Assembly (NCBI GenBank): GCA_021295655.1
Contig: JAGWBX010000018.1
Span: 1-48,560, forward strand
Source of the DNA: Candidatus Latescibacterota bacterium
GTDB lineage: Bacteria; Latescibacterota; UBA2968; GCA-2709665
Length of the DNA: 48,560 bases
Direction of reading: 5' to 3'
The notes under the pieces were generated by a model. It searched no databases. It had not been told where the DNA came from and worked only from the letters and a program-made list of their open reading frames with translations. The translations under genes and the position numbers were made by a program. Each line of letters opens with the position of its first letter. Positions within the stretch are counted from its first letter, which is position 1. This document shows, piece after piece, positions 14,562 through 23,448 of the stretch.

Positions 14562-16970
14562 CTATTTCACGAAGAGCAGCCTGCGGGTGAGTACGCCGCT
14601 GGAATGAATCAGCCGATAGAAGTAGACGCCGCTGGAGACGTCACGGCCCTGCATGTCCGTGCCGTCCCACGTGACCCGGTAAATGCCCGCCGCGAGGTTG
14701 TCCGTCACGAGAACGCGGACCTGCTGCCCCAGCGCGTTGTATATCGCCAGAGAGACATGACCGGCTTCCGGAATCTGGTAGGCGATTTGCGTTGACGGGT
14801 TGAACGGGTTGGGGGCGTTCGGATGCAGAATCAGGTTCTGTATGCCCTTCTGCGCGCGTCCGCCGACAGGCAGCGCGATCGTGGTCTCTTCTCCACTGTT
14901 GATCGGAATGCTGCTCCACGTGGAAAGCGTGTTTCCGCCCGTGTCCCTCGCGCGGGCGCGGTAGTATCCGGACGCGTTCCGGGAACTCCCGGACTGGATC
15001 TGTATTGTCGTATTTCCCTGGCCGTCTGTCGTTCCCGCCCACAGGTACTCCGGTGCACGTCCCGATATGGACCGGGAGAATTCCACCGTCGCGTCCGACA
15101 CGGGCAGACCGTTCCGCGTCAGAACGACATGCACGACTGCGGGAGTCGAGTCCACCACGGGACCATCCTCAACGGTGATCGTGGCCGACGCGAGCGGCTC
15201 TCGATCGTGTTCGGCCGTTACGACGATTGTCTCCCCGCCCGTTTCCACCGCCGCGTCGTTCAGTACCGTGAACGTCAGTTCGGTCGACGCTATCGTTGAA
15301 TCGGCGAGAATCGTGACATGCATCTCTCCGCTCACCCTGTAGTCATCGTTCCCGGCCGTGCCCGACAGAGACAGAGGCAGCCGCGTGGATACCGGAAGCG
15401 GCTCACTCGTCTGCGTTGCCGTTACCGTGACCGCCCGCGTTTCGCCTTCCGATATCGACTCCGGGTCCACCGACAGGGTGATCTCCGGCACGTGATCGGA
15501 CAGGTCCACATGGATTCCGGCGCCGAAAATAACCTTCCGGCCGGTTCTGGCAGTAAAGGATTCGGCGTAACTGACCTTGGGCGAACCAACGTCTTCATCT
15601 CCCGCCACCGACGGATCGTCGTAGTGGTATTGCACGAAGCCGCCCCCGGCCAATGCGACCTTGATGAGCTCCTGGACGATCAGAATCCCGTTCACGTCCT
15701 CGAGATCAAGCTGATTTCGGGCCTCGAGTGATCGGTCCGCGGCGTGAAAGACAAAATCTCCGTCGGTGTTGAGAATAAACAGGTATACGGGTCCATGCCG
15801 CCAATCTCCTTCTTCCGCTCTGAAGACGTTCAGGATTTCCGTATAACGACCGGTCCCATGTTCCCTCACCGCCACACCGTACGCACGAGCCGCCCCCCGA
15901 ACGAAAGCCATGAGAGTTTTCCGATCTGTCACGTCGGCGGCGGTTACGGCCGGGTGAGGAACAAGCGAGTCGTCGTGGCCGGGCGGTTCGATATGCGACA
16001 CATCCTGATAGTAACCGCCAATGACGATAATCGTGTTTCCGTATGCCCTGCCCGTGACGCTGGTCGCGTATGCGGTCCTGGCGGTGTTCGCGTCGTCATC
16101 TTCATCGTCCGGATCGTCCCAGTAGTACTCGACGGGCGCTCCTCCCGCGGCCGCCGCCGCGATGAGGTCCTGCACAACTTTGTTTCCGCGGGCGTCTTCG
16201 ATATCATTCAGGTTCTTGCCCCCCGCGGTTTCATCGTTGGCGTGAAAGAGCACGGTCCCGCTATCGTTCACGAATACGAGGTACGTATTCTCGTACTTCC
16301 AGTCTCCTTCCTGCGCCGTACTGGCGAAAAAGGGCGCCAGAGGCTGTCCCGCGTCGCTTATGGCCACAAGGCGTGCTTTCGCGCGTTCTACGAAGGCTTT
16401 CAGGGTTTCTCCGTCCAGGACTTCGTTGGCATTCACCACATCGTCCGCGGATCCAGTATAGAACCCCGATCCCACGACGAATTCGTCGTCGTGGCCGGCG
16501 GCGGAAAATGAAACGGCGAAGCTCACTTTGGGCGAACCCGTCTCTTCGTCACCCAGGACGGCCGGGTCGGGCCAGAGATATTCCACATAGCCTCCTCCCC
16601 CGGCCGCCTCAGCCAGTAGATCCTGCACGATCTTGACACCATTGGCGTCCTCAAGGTCAATCAGATCCTCCCCCTCCAGATCCGGGTCATCCCCATGAAA
16701 GACGAAGACTCCCCCGGTGGTCATGATGAAGAGGTATATGGATCCCTTCCTCCAGGTTTCTTCAGACCTGAGCGCTCTCAGGACGTCCTGGTACGCGGAC
16801 TGGGTGGTTGCGCTTTCCAATTCATCCTTCGCCGCCAGCACAAAGGCCTTCAGGGTTTCCTTGTCAACCACGTCGCCCGCGGTCACGGCCGATGTCTGGG
16901 CCGCGACCGGGTTGGCAGCGATAAAGAAACTGACCAGGCCCAGAACGGAGATTACGCTTCGATGTGTCAT
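14562..16970 (-). CDS. secreted protein with three Cache-like domains, Ig-like modules and FlgD-like sorting tail
   Basis: An 802-residue exported protein. Residues 1-24 form a signal peptide (SVISVLGLVSFFIAANPVAA). Three tandem domains of about 150 residues follow (roughly 28-178, 185-335, 350-495). Each has the Cache-like core TLKAFV...YLFI...FVFHGDD, then DLEDANG, IVQDL and VEYLWPDP-type ends. Next come a Calx-beta-like region (ITLSVDPESISEGETRAVTV), an Ig-like module (DATVEFSRSISGRAP ... GYYRARA ... STWSSIPIN) and a C-terminal FlgD-like domain with NAPNPFNPST, ALGQQVRVL and SSGVYFYRL, the tail used for type IX-type export in FCB bacteria. Cache domains bind small ligands; here they lack any membrane-linked output, so this looks like a cell-surface or released ligand binder. 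ATG 16970 has AAGGAAGGGG upstream. Confidence 0.85.
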   Translation of the reverse strand: MTHRSVISVLGLVSFFIAANPVAAQTSAVTAGDVVDKETLKAFVLAAKDELESATTQSAYQDVLRALRSEETWRKGSIYLFIMTTGGVFVFHGDDPDLEGEDLIDLEDANGVKIVQDLLAEAAGGGGYVEYLWPDPAVLGDEETGSPKVSFAVSFSAAGHDDEFVVGSGFYTGSADDVVNANEVLDGETLKAFVERAKARLVAISDAGQPLAPFFASTAQEGDWKYENTYLVFVNDSGTVLFHANDETAGGKNLNDIEDARGNKVVQDLIAAAAAGGAPVEYYWDDPDDEDDDANTARTAYATSVTGRAYGNTIIVIGGYYQDVSHIEPPGHDDSLVPHPAVTAADVTDRKTLMAFVRGAARAYGVAVREHGTGRYTEILNVFRAEEGDWRHGPVYLFILNTDGDFVFHAADRSLEARNQLDLEDVNGILIVQELIKVALAGGGFVQYHYDDPSVAGDEDVGSPKVSYAESFTARTGRKVIFGAGIHVDLSDHVPEITLSVDPESISEGETRAVTVTATQTSEPLPVSTRLPLSLSGTAGNDDYRVSGEMHVTILADSTIASTELTFTVLNDAAVETGGETIVVTAEHDREPLASATITVEDGPVVDSTPAVVHVVLTRNGLPVSDATVEFSRSISGRAPEYLWAGTTDGQGNTTIQIQSGSSRNASGYYRARARDTGGNTLSTWSSIPINSGEETTIALPVGGRAQKGIQNLILHPNAPNPFNPSTQIAYQIPEAGHVSLAIYNALGQQVRVLVTDNLAAGIYRVTWDGTDMQGRDVSSGVYFYRLIHSSGVLTRRLLFVK

Positions 16971-17166
16971 GCGGTTCCCCTTCCTTTTACCGGGTTGTTG
17001 CAAGAACAAGCGGCACAAAATAACTTGAATTCAGCGACGTGTGAAGTCCTTTTTTTGTCCTCTTCAGACATATCCGCATTGTCCACCAGCCGTTCGAAGC
17101 TCCGAACGCCCGGCCCGAAGTCCGGACGATCTGAAGGGAGGCGCAAAAGGGAAACCGCTCCGGCAA

Positions 17167-19930
17167 CTACGGCTCAAACCGATAGACAACGGGCAACTGC
17201 GAGGGATCGGTGACGCTCGTGTCCGTGTGGTGGTAGATGTTGATGCGTCCGGTGCCGCAGTCGCCGAATTCATCGCAGGCGAGCGTGCCGACGAGAGCCT
17301 GAAAACCGGACGTTGCGTGGAGTTCCCTGCGCAGCGCGTTGCGGTCCACGATCAGCTTGCCGCCCCTCGCAATCGCCACGGACTCGATGGCGCTCAACAG
17401 CAGCGTCGTGGCGTCGTAGGAATGCGCCCAATATGGCGTGCCCGGGAACCCGCCGTACGCCGCGTCATAAGCCGCCAATGCCTCGTCCACGCTCTTGCTG
17501 GTAATGGCATTGATATTCGAGCCGAGATCCACCTCAGGTCCCGCCGCGTAAACGCCCTCGGATTGAGGTGTAGCGAGAAACTCCGAATCGAGCAAGGCGG
17601 CGCCCGTGATGAGGGTTACGCCTTCGAGCCCGTCGAATTCCCGCACCTGTTTCGCGAACGGCAGACCTTCCTCGTCGAAGAGCGGGAAGAAGATGCCGTC
17701 CGGCCCCGTTTCCGCGAATTCCGCGAGAACCGGTGTCGTGTCCGTCTGCCCCTTGTCGATCTGTGCGCTGACGGCAACCTCGCCTCCCACGGCGGCGAAC
17801 GCATCGCCAAACGCGATGACCAGAGCCGTCGTGTACGGGTCGCCGTCGTCGACGGCCACCATGCGCCTCAGACCCAGTTCATTGTACGCGAAATCGGCAA
17901 CGGCCCGCGCCTGATGCAGATCGTTGACCGAAACCCGAAAGTAGCCCGGATGATAGTCGGGACCTGCATTGCCCGCAAGGTCGGAGGTCAGCCTCGGCGA
18001 GGTATTGGACGGCGAGATCATCACCAGCCCGGCTTCGCTGATCACCTGCGAGGCGGCCACGGCCGCGCCGGAGCAGGACGTACCGATAACACCAAGAACG
18101 CGGGAATCCGCGACAATCTGCTCCGCGCCCGCGCGGCCTCCGACCGCCCCGCACATGCCGTCAATCGGTTCGCCGAGTTCGACGTTGCGACCGTGAACCA
18201 TGCCATAGTTCTGAACGGCCAGTTCAACGGCGTTTTGAGACGGATCGCCAAGCGATGCCGCGATGGTATGGGTGAGCAGCGAACGGATATGCACGGCCTG
18301 GCCCTCGCCAATCGCAACCAGGAACCGCTCATACGAACCGGTTACGCGCGCCTTGTCCCCAACCTGCAAATCGACGTTCGTTTCGTATCCACCCTTTATG
18401 GGTATACTGGACCACGATCCCAGCGAACTTCCGTTCTGCATCGCCCGGGCCCGGTAGTAACCCCCCGACCCGGTGATCTCCACGCGCGCCCGGCCACCTG
18501 CGCCGGTCGTTCCGGACGCCTCGTAATCGGCCGAACGCCCGGAAATGGAACGCGCGATTTCCACGGTGACCCCGCTTACCGGATTCTCACCCTGCATCAC
18601 GCGGGCCACAACCAGGGCGGGTGTCGCGTATCCACCGACAGCCAGTTTGCCCAGCGGCTGACCGCCCTGGTCGCCGGCTTCCGGTACCTGCGGCGTTGAA
18701 AGAGAAACGGCCCAGAATCGTGTCGACGTCCTCTGTCTTGGCGAGCTCGTCTTTAATCGCCCCGGCATCCGTCGACCCGGCTGCCGCGATTGCGTCCGCG
18801 AGAATATTCAGAGACGCGTATGAGAGCGCGGCCCACGGACCTGGTTCGCTCTCGTGTTCCGCCATATAACTTTCGATGAAGGTCTGGTTCCCGTGCGTGG
18901 AAGCGTTGGTTGCCCAACTCGTAATGCTGATCACGCGTTCCGCGGCCTCTTTGGCGGCAGCCACTTCATCCAACGTCATTTCGGGAATAATGATGGGAAT
19001 ATTCGAGGGTATGCCGGCTTCACGGGCCTGGATCATAATCTTAACCATCTCCGACGCCAGACACGAAACAAAGAGGGCGTGCGGATTCAAATCCTTGATG
19101 TTGTTCAACTGGTCCGCGAACGATGTATCTCCCGTTGCAAAGGTCTCCCGGCTTAGAATTTCCACCTCGCCTTCCATCAGGGCATTGCTTACCGCCTCAT
19201 CCAGGCTCCGGGAATAGACGTCGGCGTCGTCCACCATGGTGGCGACCCTGCTAAACCTCAGTTTCTCCTGCAGGTCCCTGACGGCGCCCGGAACCAGCGT
19301 ACCCACGTTGAGACCGGAGCGGAAAATATGGTCGCCGATCGCGCTCAGGCCGACAGCGGTCGAGGTTGAACTGAATGCCAGGACTTCGTTCTGTTGGGCG
19401 ACTGGGAATACTTCCGCTCCCACGGTGGAAATACCGGGGCCCAGAATGACGTTTACGCCGTCTTCGTTGATGAGTTTGTTGAAAGCTGCAGTGGCGACAT
19501 CGATCGTGCCCTCTGTATCCTCGACGATAAATTCGATACTTGCGCCGCCGAGCCTCGAAGAGGCATTGATCTCTTTCTGAGCCAGCTCGAAGCCATCCAA
19601 CGCCGGCAGGCCGTACACGTCTTGAGGTCCGGTCAGCGGCACGGCGACACCGATGGTTATCTTTGCGGGCAGACCGCCGGGCGTCAGCGCGATAGAACCG
19701 GTCGCGCCTGCTTTGTCGCCAACCGGCAACTCAACCGTGGACTGATACCCGCTGTTGACCGGTATGCTCATCCACGAACCGACCTCGCTTCCGCCACTCA
19801 TGGCCCGCGCCGCATAATAGCCGGTGACGCCGGCGCCGCCGATTTCCACGTACGCCTGGCCGCGCGCATCGGAAATGTCCTTTGGCGCGTGCGAGATTTC
19901 GTGCGGCTGATTGTTTCGTAAAAATGCGAC
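17167..19930 (-). pseudogene. double periplasmic amino-acid-binding receptor, 5'-truncated and frameshifted
   Basis: Two overlapping frames together encode one architecture: Ig-like module, Leu/Ile/Val-binding-protein domain 1, Ig-like module, binding domain 2. Frame A (19930-18587) carries ITIGVAVPLTGPQDVYGLPA through to TILGRFSFNAAG. Frame B (18768-17167) continues at VPEAGDQGGQPLGKLAVGGY and ends in a second receptor (NAVELAVQNYGMVHGRNVEL ... GVIGTSCSGAAVAASQVI). The change of frame lies near 18685-18700. Frame A has no ATG and no signal peptide; in-frame TGA is at 19933-19931, so the front of the gene is missing. The Ig-like module (GYYAARA ... GSWMSIPVNSGYQSTVELPVG) repeats that in the Cache protein next door. 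Frame B alone could give a protein of up to 533 residues but without export signal. Probably a dead or mis-assembled gene. Confidence 0.75.
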
Positions 19931-19990
19931 TCAAGGGTACGTCCGGTGAAGACGGGAACATGCAATTGTATGTAATTTACGTCGCATTTT
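19921..19990. repeat. 10-base perfect inverted repeat at the broken 5' end of the receptor pseudogene
   Basis: AAAATGCGAC (19921-19930) and GTCGCATTTT (19981-19990) are exact inverted repeats, with 50 bases between. The left arm begins at the point where the receptor frame stops being open. It may be a recombination or excision scar, or a coincidence; the arms are short. Confidence 0.4.
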
Positions 19991-20107
19991 GCTACATTAT
20001 TTAATTGGCCCCGGTTCTTCGTTCCACGGTACTCCAGTGTTCTGTCCCAAAAATACCTCACCATTCGCCCGCCGATTCATCCCGTCTCGCTACGTTGCTT
20101 TCGCTGG

Positions 20108-20127
20108 GTCCTGAGCCTGTCGAAGGA
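20108..20127. repeat. dispersed repeat of the TCCTGAGCCTGTCGAAGGA type
   Basis: This string occurs widely as a dispersed intergenic repeat in unrelated bacteria. A diverged relative, GTCATCCTGAGG ... CGACGAAGGATC, is at 1519-1584. It lies in the gene-free gap 19931-20196. Confidence 0.45.
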
Positions 20128-20196
20128 TGCGGGCCGGGCGACTCGACGGCCGAATTCAGGCAACTTATTTCCGGGACAGAACTATAGGAATGGCGG

Positions 20197-20751
20197 TTGT
20201 CTTCATTTTCGGCACGCTTTCAAGTTGTCGCCATGAAACCCCATTTGAATTCACGCGCGTTCGCATTATTTGCCGTGTACCTGCTGTGCATGGCGTTATT
20301 CCTGTTCCCGTGGTCGCCGTCCCCGCAGCCCAGTGGATTTTCCGTCACCCCGGACATGGACGAAGCCGCAGGCGACCAGGCCGTCTCCTCGCTCGACCTC
20401 CTTCCCGATCAGGCTTTCTCCCTGCAGCTCTTCGGCAAGAATATCCAGGGCGCTACCGGCATTTCCGCGCGCTTGCGTTTCGACGCATCCCAGGTCGCGT
20501 ACGAGGGCTTCGAGCCCGGCGATGCGCTGCCCGGCGTTCTCGTGCTCGAAAGCGTCCGCGACGGCGAGCGCCGCATTCTTCTGCGGCTCGGTTCGACCGC
20601 CAACCGGCGGGACTCCGCGCTTTTCGACGGCGCATTCACCGTGCTGGAGGTACGCGAAGTCGACGGCGGCGGTTTCGCGGGCATCTGGCGAAGCAGTGGC
20701 CGACTATCGCGCACAGGGGGTTACTTCTGTGCCAGGCGGGCGGATAAATGA
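20197..20751 (+). CDS. exported cohesin-like domain protein, possibly C-terminally truncated
   Basis: A 184-residue protein with an N-terminal hydrophobic segment (AFALFAVYLLCMALFLFPWS) and one beta-rich domain resembling cohesin modules: SLQLFGKNIQGATGISARLR, FDASQVAYEGFEPGDALPG, then ILLRLGSTANRR and FTVLEVREV. Cohesin-type domains mediate protein-protein docking on the cell surface. The TTG at 20197 has AGGA 7 bases upstream; an in-frame ATG at 20233, closer to the hydrophobic stretch, is an alternative without ribosome site. The last 25 residues (IWRSSGRLSRTGGYFCARRA) do not look like the domain's last strand, so the gene may have lost its 3' part. It converges on the SulP gene 60 bases away. 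Confidence 0.65.
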   Translation: MSSFSARFQVVAMKPHLNSRAFALFAVYLLCMALFLFPWSPSPQPSGFSVTPDMDEAAGDQAVSSLDLLPDQAFSLQLFGKNIQGATGISARLRFDASQVAYEGFEPGDALPGVLVLESVRDGERRILLRLGSTANRRDSALFDGAFTVLEVREVDGGGFAGIWRSSGRLSRTGGYFCARRADK

Positions 20752-20810
20752 AAGCGGGACGCGATTCGCGCCCCGGCTGGTGCGAGGTATCCGTATGGTC
20801 CGACCCGTTG

Positions 20811-22433
20811 TCAGAGCCCGATTATGCTCCTTGCCACCTGCCGCGCCTCGTGCCGAGTATCAACAATCCGATGTTTCGGTACGTGTTTGAGGATCCCAAG
20901 CGCGTAAAGGGTTCCGGGAACCAGGCCGGAAAGTCCCATCACAATGCATTCGGTCTGCTCGCCTCTGGCGATTTCCATGAGTTGTCCGATAACCATGGCT
21001 GCGCTGTCGTCGAGATACGTGGCCCCGGAAAAGTCCAGAATCACCACGTCGTGTTTCCTGACGTTCGCACCGATCACGCCGGCCAGCTTGTGGGACGACG
21101 CGACGGTGAGGCTTCCGCTCAGCGCCACCAGTCCCACGCGGGCCGAGTCCGGACTGAAGGCGGCCGCGTCGATGTCATCCTCTTCTGAAAAGAACGTCCG
21201 GTCCAGCATCGGCACGGAGACCACGCTGTCCAGCTCCAGACGCTCCAATTGCCGGGCGTGCGCCATCGCGGCGGCGATCAGGCCGATCGCCACGGCCGTT
21301 ACCAGATCGACAGACAGCGTCAGCCCAAGCGTGATCATCAGGACGATGAGATGCTCGCGCCGCAGGCGGTGTACGCGTACAAGAAGACGCCAGTCTATGA
21401 CGTCCCATCCGACTTTTACCAGAATGCCCCCAAGAACGGCGAGGGGAACCTGCTCCACGTACCGACCGAGACCGAGCAGGAGACCGAGCATGAGTACCGC
21501 ATATAGCGCACTCGAGACCGATGTTTTCCCTCCGGCACGTATATTGACTGCGGTTCCGGTCGTCGACCCCGCGCCGGGAAGGCCCCCGAACAGTCCCGAG
21601 ACCATATTGCCCATACCCTGCCCCACCAGTTCCCGGCTCGGATTGTGCCTGGTACCGGTCAGCGAATCGGCGACCAGAGAAGCGCGGAGGCTGTCTACCG
21701 AACCGAGAAGCGCGAGGATGAGCGCGGGCACCAGCGACTGCAGAATAAGGGTGGCGGAAGGCACGGTCAATCGCAGTTCCGGCAATCCTGTCGGTATCCG
21801 GGCGATGACCGGCACGTCCCGCAGCCAGAACACGCCGAGCATCGTCCCCGCGACCAGCGCCAGAAAGGGTCCTGGCAGGTATCTGGCCAGCCTTCGGGGC
21901 CAGACCACACACACACCGAGAGCAACGACCGCGACGGCCACCGCGTTGTAGTTCACGTTTTCAATCGCATCGGACGTCGCGCGGACCGCGCCGACGAAGC
22001 CTCCCGGCGCCGTCGGAAACCCGAAAAACGGCAGGATGTGAATCACCATGATGATGATGCCGATCCCCGCCATGAGCCCGGAGACGACCACATGCGGCGT
22101 ATAGGCAACGAAACGGCCGATCCTCGACACACCAAGGAGTACCTGAAGCAGACCGGCCATGACGACGACGGTCAGCGCCTCGGTCAGGTTGGAAGTGTAG
22201 CTGGAGACAATAACGACCAGGCCGACGGTCATCGGCGCCGTAGGGCCCGAAATCTGGGTCCGAGTGCCGCCGAATACGGCCGCGAAAAAGCCGACCGCGA
22301 TCGCGCCGTACATGCCGGCCGCCGCGCCCGTGCCCGACGCAACCCCCAGCGCCAACGCGACCGGCAGTGCCGCCACGGTTGCCGTGACGCCGCCAAATAT
22401 GTCGCCCCGCAACGCATTCAAGTCATATTTCAT
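20811..22433 (-). CDS. SulP/SLC26 family anion transporter with STAS domain
   Basis: A 540-residue inner-membrane anion carrier. About 14 hydrophobic spans cover residues 10-395, with the SulP signature GTRTQISGPTAPMTVGL near 56-72 and FGGLPGAGSTTGTAVNIRAG near 288-307. A cytoplasmic STAS domain follows (about 420-540: VGLVALSGSLTVASSHKLAG, DVVILDFSGATYLDDSAAMV). Members carry sulfate, bicarbonate or dicarboxylates with Na+ or H+; the substrate cannot be read from sequence. A periplasmic alpha-carbonic anhydrase gene 3.6 kb away makes bicarbonate thinkable. The ATG at 22433 has AAGGA nine bases upstream. GPP34 is read divergently. Confidence 0.93.
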   Translation of the reverse strand: MKYDLNALRGDIFGGVTATVAALPVALALGVASGTGAAAGMYGAIAVGFFAAVFGGTRTQISGPTAPMTVGLVVIVSSYTSNLTEALTVVVMAGLLQVLLGVSRIGRFVAYTPHVVVSGLMAGIGIIIMVIHILPFFGFPTAPGGFVGAVRATSDAIENVNYNAVAVAVVALGVCVVWPRRLARYLPGPFLALVAGTMLGVFWLRDVPVIARIPTGLPELRLTVPSATLILQSLVPALILALLGSVDSLRASLVADSLTGTRHNPSRELVGQGMGNMVSGLFGGLPGAGSTTGTAVNIRAGGKTSVSSALYAVLMLGLLLGLGRYVEQVPLAVLGGILVKVGWDVIDWRLLVRVHRLRREHLIVLMITLGLTLSVDLVTAVAIGLIAAAMAHARQLERLELDSVVSVPMLDRTFFSEEDDIDAAAFSPDSARVGLVALSGSLTVASSHKLAGVIGANVRKHDVVILDFSGATYLDDSAAMVIGQLMEIARGEQTECIVMGLSGLVPGTLYALGILKHVPKHRIVDTRHEARQVARSIIGL

Positions 22434-22516
22434 CGCATCGTGTCCTTAGTGTCCTGTCAGGTCGTTTGAGGGCGGTAAGACGTAAGCCGGGAGACGGTAT
22501 ATAAAACACCTAAAAT

Positions 22517-22581
22517 CGGGGAGAGGGTAGAGGTGAGACGGTAGAAGACGTCTTTGCCCGATTGACTCTTCCTTTTATGCC
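22517..22581. repeat. dispersed repeat, copy 2 (see 6466-6529)
   Basis: Begins CGGGGAGAGGGTAGAGGTGA and ends TTTTATGCC; nearly identical to 6466-6529 and in the same orientation. It fills part of the 307-base gap between the divergent SulP and GPP34 genes, where no other gene is visible. Confidence 0.7.
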
Positions 22582-22740
22582 TCCGGCAAGATATGAAACC
22601 GAACCGGCACTCAAATCATCTCCCGTCTAACGTCTACCCCGTGGCAGGGGGCCGAGGGTGAGGTCGCAGGCTTGACAATGCCCCAACTTGCCGTATCATT
22701 TATATTGAAAACTGACTTCCGATCAGGAAAGGAATTGAAG

Positions 22741-23397
22741 ATGCTGAGATTTCCCGAAGAACTCATGCTCCTGATACTCGACGACGACAACGGCAGATTC
22801 GCCCGCGTGCCGGACCAGTCCCTGCGTTATGCGCTTGCCGGCGGAGTGCTGATGGACCTGGCCATGGAAAACCGTATTGACACCGATCCGGACCGGCTGG
22901 TCCTGGTGGATTCAACGCCCGTTCAGGACAGCCTTCTGGATCCCACGCTCGCCGATATTTCGCAGGCTGAAGAAACCCACGACGCGCGCTTCTGGGTGGA
23001 ACGCACCGCCATTCGCAGCGCCGCGAGCATTCGCGAAGCGTCTCTCGACCGTCTGGTTGAAAAGGGCATCCTTGAACGCCGGGACGACCGGTTTCTGTGG
23101 GTCTTCCGGTCACGGCGATACCCATCCGTGGACGACCAGGCAGAGCGGGAAGTCAAGCTCAGGATTATGGAGATCCTGTTCAGCGACCAGATCCCGGACC
23201 CTCGGGACGTGGTGATCATCAGCCTTGCGCACGCCTGTAAGCTGTTCAGCCAGATTCTGTCTGCCAGAGAATTGGCGCGCGTTGCCCCCCGCATCAACCA
23301 GGTAAGAAAGCTCGACCTGATCGGCCAGGCAACGTTTCGGGCGATTACGGAAATCGAACTCTCGCTCGCTCTCGCAGTACAGATGCGGCCGTATTAG
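22741..23397 (+). CDS. GPP34 (Golgi phosphoprotein 3-like) family protein
   Basis: A 218-residue protein of the GPP34 domain family, an all-helical fold that in eukaryotes (GOLPH3/Vps74) binds phosphatidylinositol-4-phosphate. The bacterial members' function is not settled. Family features: the opening LRFPEELMLLILDDDNGRF, YALAGGVLMDLAMENRID, SLDRLVEKGILERRDDRFLW, then the hydrophobic hairpin-like region RDVVIISLAHACKLFSQILS. The ATG at 22741 has AAAGGA 8 bases upstream; an earlier in-frame ATG lacks a site. It stands alone on the plus strand between two large minus-strand transporters, convergent with the NCS2 permease gene 51 bases downstream. A membrane-surface role is likely (inference). 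Confidence 0.85.
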   Translation: MLRFPEELMLLILDDDNGRFARVPDQSLRYALAGGVLMDLAMENRIDTDPDRLVLVDSTPVQDSLLDPTLADISQAEETHDARFWVERTAIRSAASIREASLDRLVEKGILERRDDRFLWVFRSRRYPSVDDQAEREVKLRIMEILFSDQIPDPRDVVIISLAHACKLFSQILSARELARVAPRINQVRKLDLIGQATFRAITEIELSLALAVQMRPY

Positions 23398-23448
23398 CGT
23401 CCTGTCCCACATCCCGCCTGCCCGGTACTGCGATCCCGTTCGCCGCCA

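Noticed and set aside
17041-18699. 552-codon plus-strand open frame
   Set aside because: It lies antisense to the second receptor domain; no signal peptide or recognisable fold, and the minus strand reads clearly as a LivJ-type protein.
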